DNA of 64,000 nt, from positions 105,625,020 to 105,689,019 of the forward strand of contig NC_082594.1 in the NCBI RefSeq assembly GCF_030936135.1. The letters run 5' to 3'. This document shows positions 59,840 through 64,000 of this stretch, piece by piece (position 1 is the first letter of the stretch; each line of letters begins with the position of its first letter). This stretch comes from Gavia stellata (lineage: Eukaryota > Chordata > Aves > Gaviiformes > Gaviidae). The notes under the pieces are model-generated. The model was not told the DNA's origin, searched no databases, and worked only from the letters and a program-made list of their open reading frames with translations. A program made the position numbers and the translations under genes.

Positions 59840-61712
59840 CAAAAAAAAAAAAGGACAAAAAAGAGGACAGAAATGCATATAAAAAAAATTATGTCAGAGA
59901 AAGGACAGGCATCAGAGGAAAAAGGGTTGTAGTTAGTTAAATACAAAGGAACCATCTGCTGTACGTTTAAAAACAGTCAAACCTGCAATTGTTTTAGTTA
60001 CTTTTATAAGAAAACTAGAGTACATTCACTATTCTTCTTCTCTGAAGGACTTCCGTTGTTCTGTTTATTGCATTTTTTGTGCTGCTTTACTTGCACTGAG
60101 CAGAAGGAATACAGATTGTGGCACAGTCTTGCCTAATTTTGTATCCCTTTAGAAATCAATTAACGAAGACTTCTAACATCAGCCAAGTTTCTCAAAATGT
60201 TAAGAACCCAAGATAAACAAAAGCAAAAATTACTAGGTTTTATTTTTACTTAAATAGACAAAATGCCTATCATCAGGAGAGCTGACTGTTTAACAGGATG
60301 TAAGAAACAGAGCTAAGAAATAATCATAGTTTCATCAGTATGCGGTGTTTGTGATTAAGCGACAAATATTCCTTTGGATTCTGGAAAAAGTGAGCACGGA
60401 ATGGAGAGAAAACCTGTCGGACAGATTTAGTTGCTGGTCTAGCATCCACATGCAGGGTTCCTACACCCTTGTTCCAGTAGGCTAGAATGAGATTAATGGC
60501 TATATTTGTCTGTGTTGAACAGTACATTGTTTGCTAATTGCTTTTTAATAGTAACCAGTCACTGATGCTTTGACCACAGAATTAATAAATGCTGAATTTT
60601 TTTGACCAAAGTTGAACTTTTTTTTTTACTTCTTTCAGCCTATTATGAGCTCTCTCCTGAAAACTAAAAAGGAAAACATAGTTTTAGAAAACAGTAATTC
60701 TATAAAATATTTAAAAAATCCCCAAAGAAATCGCATAATGAAGTAGAAATGCACTCAGTAGAAGAAAGGTTAGAGAATCCTCATTATATATCCAATTATC
60801 TGAAATTTTTTTACAATTTTCAGTTACTTACATCAGTAATAAGGATGGAATAGTTGAGACAGTCATTCCAAGCAGATTTAAAAAGGCCTAAATAATGCCC
60901 AGTTAGTTCTCTGTTATGTATGTCTTGATTGAAATATATTTTCCTTTCTCCATCCTTCTAAAATATAGTATTGGCTCCTGGGCAGAGTTCAGAAATGGTT
61001 GAATCTTGTTTGCTTTCTGTTTGGTCTCCCAGTGACCGCTTTTTAAAGAAAAACATTCACTGTTGTTTAAGAAAAAAGTAACAAGAAAAACAGTATAGGA
61101 AACGAGGCATTATATACAAGACGCAATTTTGGCAATCTTCTTTGTATGTAAATTTAAAGAAACTTATGTACTTTTATAACTTCCCTACTCTTACTAACAC
61201 ATGTTTTAAGAGGAAGTTAAAATGTCATAGTAAGACTGTGATCTAATTTAGAGATTTTAGGGAAATTACCTTTCACTTTGTGCCACTCTAAATGAAACCA
61301 GCCAAGTACATGGTTGTGATATGTAAGTGGCAAACAAAAATTCCAAGATGAATATAAAATTTTGGTAGGCAGAAAAAAGTGGTTTAGAAATTTCCAAACC
61401 TCAAATTTAAAATGATGATTCAGAGCTCTGATGAGTGTTCAGGCTAAACTCCTACTGAAGTCAGACACTGAGACCTGCAGTGTAACATTTGCATTTGTGG
61501 GCAATGAAGTGAACAGTTTCTAAATCTATACCTCAATACTCCAAAATGTTGTGTGTGCATATGTGGTGTGTGTGTGGAGGGTGAGGGGTGCAGGTCAAAG
61601 AAGGAGGATGAGATGCAAGTTAAGGTATTAATTATTTTTTTTTTTTTTAGGATGAAAGCGAACAAATTAATACTGTTAATAAAGGCTATTATCTTATCTG
61701 AATTTATTGTGG
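59840..61712. other. Non-coding region, probable BIC intron
   Basis: AT-rich with a G/T-rich run (about 61550-61580) and a T17-type tract near 61635-61650. No exon or repeat family was recognised. Confidence 0.5.
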
Positions 61713-61790
61713 ATTGAACCTGCTTTGAGCAGGGATTTGGATTTGATGACCTTCGGAGTTTCCTTCCAACCTAAATTATTCTCTGATTCA
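61713..61790 (+). mobile_element. CR1: CR1 LINE 3' tail fragment
   Basis: 'gaacctgctttgagcagggatttgg', then 'gatgaccttcggagtttccttccaacc' and 'attctctgattc' is a diverged CR1 3' terminus. Confidence 0.78.
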
Positions 61791-62113
61791 ATTATTGCAC
61801 TTTTAATGTCTCTGAGTCCCTGACTCCTTATTCACTTGCCGTCACCCAGTGGGAATACATCTTTATGAAAGGCTTGATGCAAAACATCTGTTCCTCTAGT
61901 GGGAACACTAAATTTGGCTTTGTTAAGCTTTGGATCAGGATCAAACTAGGCAGTAGGACAAGAGCTTTGCTACAAGAAGCTTCTGTCTCTTCAGAGTCTG
62001 TTGCCCCAAGAATATTTGAACATATTTGTAAATTTGCACTATCTATCTTAAATGTATTCCAGGTTGCTATTCTTCACACCATGCTTCCCAAAGCCTAATT
62101 CTTTCCTATCTTT

Positions 62114-62490
62114 TTAGGGCTTGCTAGAGACTCCTATAGGTTTTGCCAAAAAAGAGAATTTTTTTATCTGTGGTTTGCAGCAGTCATTTGTGGTTGATGG
62201 CACTTTCCTCTTCAGTCTGCCTTCTTCGTTCAGTCTTGGAGAAGGGATGTTTTTGAAATCAATCACTTCAATAGGTCTAATAATTGTTTCTCTAACAAAG
62301 CTGAATGAGTGCTGTACTTGCACATGCCTACTTCCAACATTACTGTTGAGCAGTGAGGGAAGTGAGAGACTTAAGGTAGCATTTGCTCTCTGCAGCTTTA
62401 CTCCAGAGTCAGCCCTTCTAGGGAAAAGTGGGTAAGCAGGTAGCCATAACCACAGACAAACTTTTGCCTTTGGTACTTTTCTACTCCCAT
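62114..62490 (-). other. Open frame with possible splice acceptor, unassigned
   Basis: A minus-strand frame stays open for about 125 codons, ending at the TAA at 62116-62114, without a clear start. It includes ETIIRPIEVIDFKNIPSPRL and ends KKFSFLAKPIGVSSKP. A pyrimidine-rich CCCACTTTTCCCTAG lies inside it near 62420 and could be an acceptor. No family was recognised. Chance ORFs of similar length occur elsewhere in the window, so it is recorded only as a candidate exon. Confidence 0.2.
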
Positions 62491-62499
62491 GACCTTGGA

Positions 62500-63510
62500 T
62501 TTATGTAATGGAATAGTTTTGCCTAGGCTGGCACCTTAGCATTTTAATTTTGGCTTTAAAAGCTACATAGCATCTCCAACGCTGCATACTGTTTTGCTTT
62601 TGTGTGCTAAAGGAAAAAAACAAGAATCATGCTTTATCAGGAAGTGGTGAGAAATGACATGTGTTTCCTCTTGCTGAACCTTTGTAACAGCCTTTTGTAC
62701 CGCTGTCAGATTTCCATTACATGAGCAAATACATATATTGCTGCCTGTCTTCTCACACAGCTCTAAATATGTGGCCATGCCATCAATGGAAATGATGACC
62801 ATCTACTCATGCTTAAATAGCATAAAATAAAATCCCCTATTATTTCCCTTGCAACATGAAAAAAGAAAAAGCTCATAAGATGTGGTGTGATTTCCCTCTT
62901 TCTCTTTCCAGCACTCTCTTCCTTTAGTCACTGACATCAGAATAACACATTCATTCTTCCTATCTTATCTGCTGATCTCTGGTCATCAGGTCCCATCCAC
63001 TCATCTGCTTTTCTGTTCCTTCATCTGCTGTAGTGACTTCAGATAGGTGTGTGTTTTAATTTCATTTTCAGACTTCGTATCTGCTTTCATTGTTATTGAC
63101 TCCACAGAAGCTGTCCCTATCAGAATTGATCTCTTAGGCTAGATGCATTATTCTTTGATTATTTTATCCCTGTTTGACAGTCAGACATACATGAAAATGT
63201 TGTCCCACCTTGCCTTTTTGTGACTATTCTTTCTTGGTTCGCCTCTCACCTCTGTGACCACAGACCTGTCTCTGTATTTTTAGCTTTCGTTAAATCATTG
63301 ACTTTGCCTATTTCTCTGAGATGTCCCTCTGGATTTCTTAGTAGCAACGTTTGACTTAAGACATATCAACTGCAACACGTAATTTTTCCTCCAGTGTCAC
63401 CTCTGATTCAGTTATTTTCCAGTTGCATTCAATTCTTACCACCACCTTTTCTGTCAGCACTATACAGAAGTGATCTATTCCACCAACCTAGTTCCTTACT
63501 GTACTTCATC
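62500..63510. other. Non-coding spacer
   Basis: About 1 kb of AT-rich sequence with C/T-rich stretches and no recognised feature. The final bases of the window (63700-64000) are equally plain. Confidence 0.6.
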
Positions 63511-63514
63511 TGCT

Positions 63515-63690
63515 CAGAAGAGGCTTCCTAGAGAGGTGGTCAATGCCCTAAGCTTGTCAGTGTTTAAAAGGCATTTGGACAATGCCCTTAATAACATGCT
63601 TTAACTTCTGGTCAGCCCTGAACTAGTCAGGCAGTTGGACTAGATGATCATTGTAGGTCCCTTCCAGCTGAAATATTCTATTCTGTTCTA
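63515..63690 (+). mobile_element. CR1: CR1 LINE 3' fragment
   Basis: 'agaggcttcctagagaggtggtcaatgcc', then 'ggacaatgcccttaataacatgctt' and 'ttggactagatgatcattgtaggtcccttcc' ending 'tattctattctgttct'. It closely resembles the 3' end of the copy in MRPL39 intron 6, so both probably belong to the same CR1 subfamily. Confidence 0.9.
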
Positions 63691-64000
63691 CTTCTCCTCA
63701 TACTTTTTTACAGACTGTTCTCCTTCAGACAAACATTTTTTCTCCCCAGTTTCTTTCTCCTATTTCAAATACCTCCTAAAGGTCAGCTTCTGCTATGACA
63801 GCTTCAAGAAATCTGCTAGTGCTTTCTGAAGAGCCTGGGAGGCAGTTGGGATAAACTGAGAGGCTGGATGTCTTAGTTTGAACTATAAGCAATAAAAACA
63901 AAAGTAAAAATAGTAAACATATGGACAAGATTTTTTCTGCTCTTGTATACACATATGCACATACATTTAATTTCTTCTCCTTGTAATTTCCTCGGTATGT

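Noticed and set aside
1..64000. CRISPR arrays, operons, tRNA or rRNA genes
   Set aside because: The window is vertebrate nuclear DNA; no regularly spaced repeats and no tRNA or rRNA sequence were seen.

Overview
This is a bird nuclear genome window. The evidence is a set of CR1 LINE fragments with avian-type 3' ends (ATTCTATGATTCTATGA-like tails), an avian endogenous-retrovirus LTR, compact vertebrate genes with GT-AG introns, and the syntenic block JAM2 - MRPL39 - MIR155, which in human lies on chromosome 21. The LTR type suggests a neoavian rather than a galliform bird; that point is inference from memory of repeat families.

Layout. From 1 to 33.7 kb lies the 5' part of JAM2 on the minus strand. 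Six coding exons can be placed with canonical splice sites: exon 6 at 499-601, exon 5 at 2066-2271, exon 4 at 4097-4249, exon 3 at 5468-5581, exon 2 at 10006-10071 and exon 1 at 33633-33687. They join in frame into 232 codons: signal peptide, a V-type Ig domain and a C2-type Ig domain. The transmembrane and cytoplasmic exons lie to the left of the window. Intron 1 (23.6 kb) holds two CR1 copies, the LTR and several low-complexity tracts. The first exon sits in a CpG island at about 33.2-34.2 kb.

From 34.2 to 40.5 kb is an AT-rich intergenic spacer with nothing recognisable. A second CpG island (about 40.55-41.15 kb) carries the start of MRPL39 on the plus strand. All ten coding exons (40816-52706) can be placed. 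They give a complete 344-residue mitochondrial large-subunit ribosomal protein mL39, followed by AATAAA at 52733. Introns 5 and 6 each hold a 1.4-1.8 kb CR1 copy in antisense orientation.

From 52.8 to 64 kb there is no convincing protein gene, but the miR-155 hairpin is present on the minus strand at 59689-59751, with both mature arms readable. This places the BIC/MIR155HG non-coding RNA locus here, convergent with MRPL39 as in human. The rest is CR1 fragments, a short protein-like relic near 55.1-55.3 kb and AT-rich non-coding sequence.

The genes are not a functional unit. JAM2 is a junctional adhesion receptor, MRPL39 a mitoribosome component and miR-155 an immune regulatory microRNA. They share only conserved neighbourhood. 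Exon calls rest on direct translation, splice motifs, phase continuity and remembered homology to the human proteins; no database search was possible.
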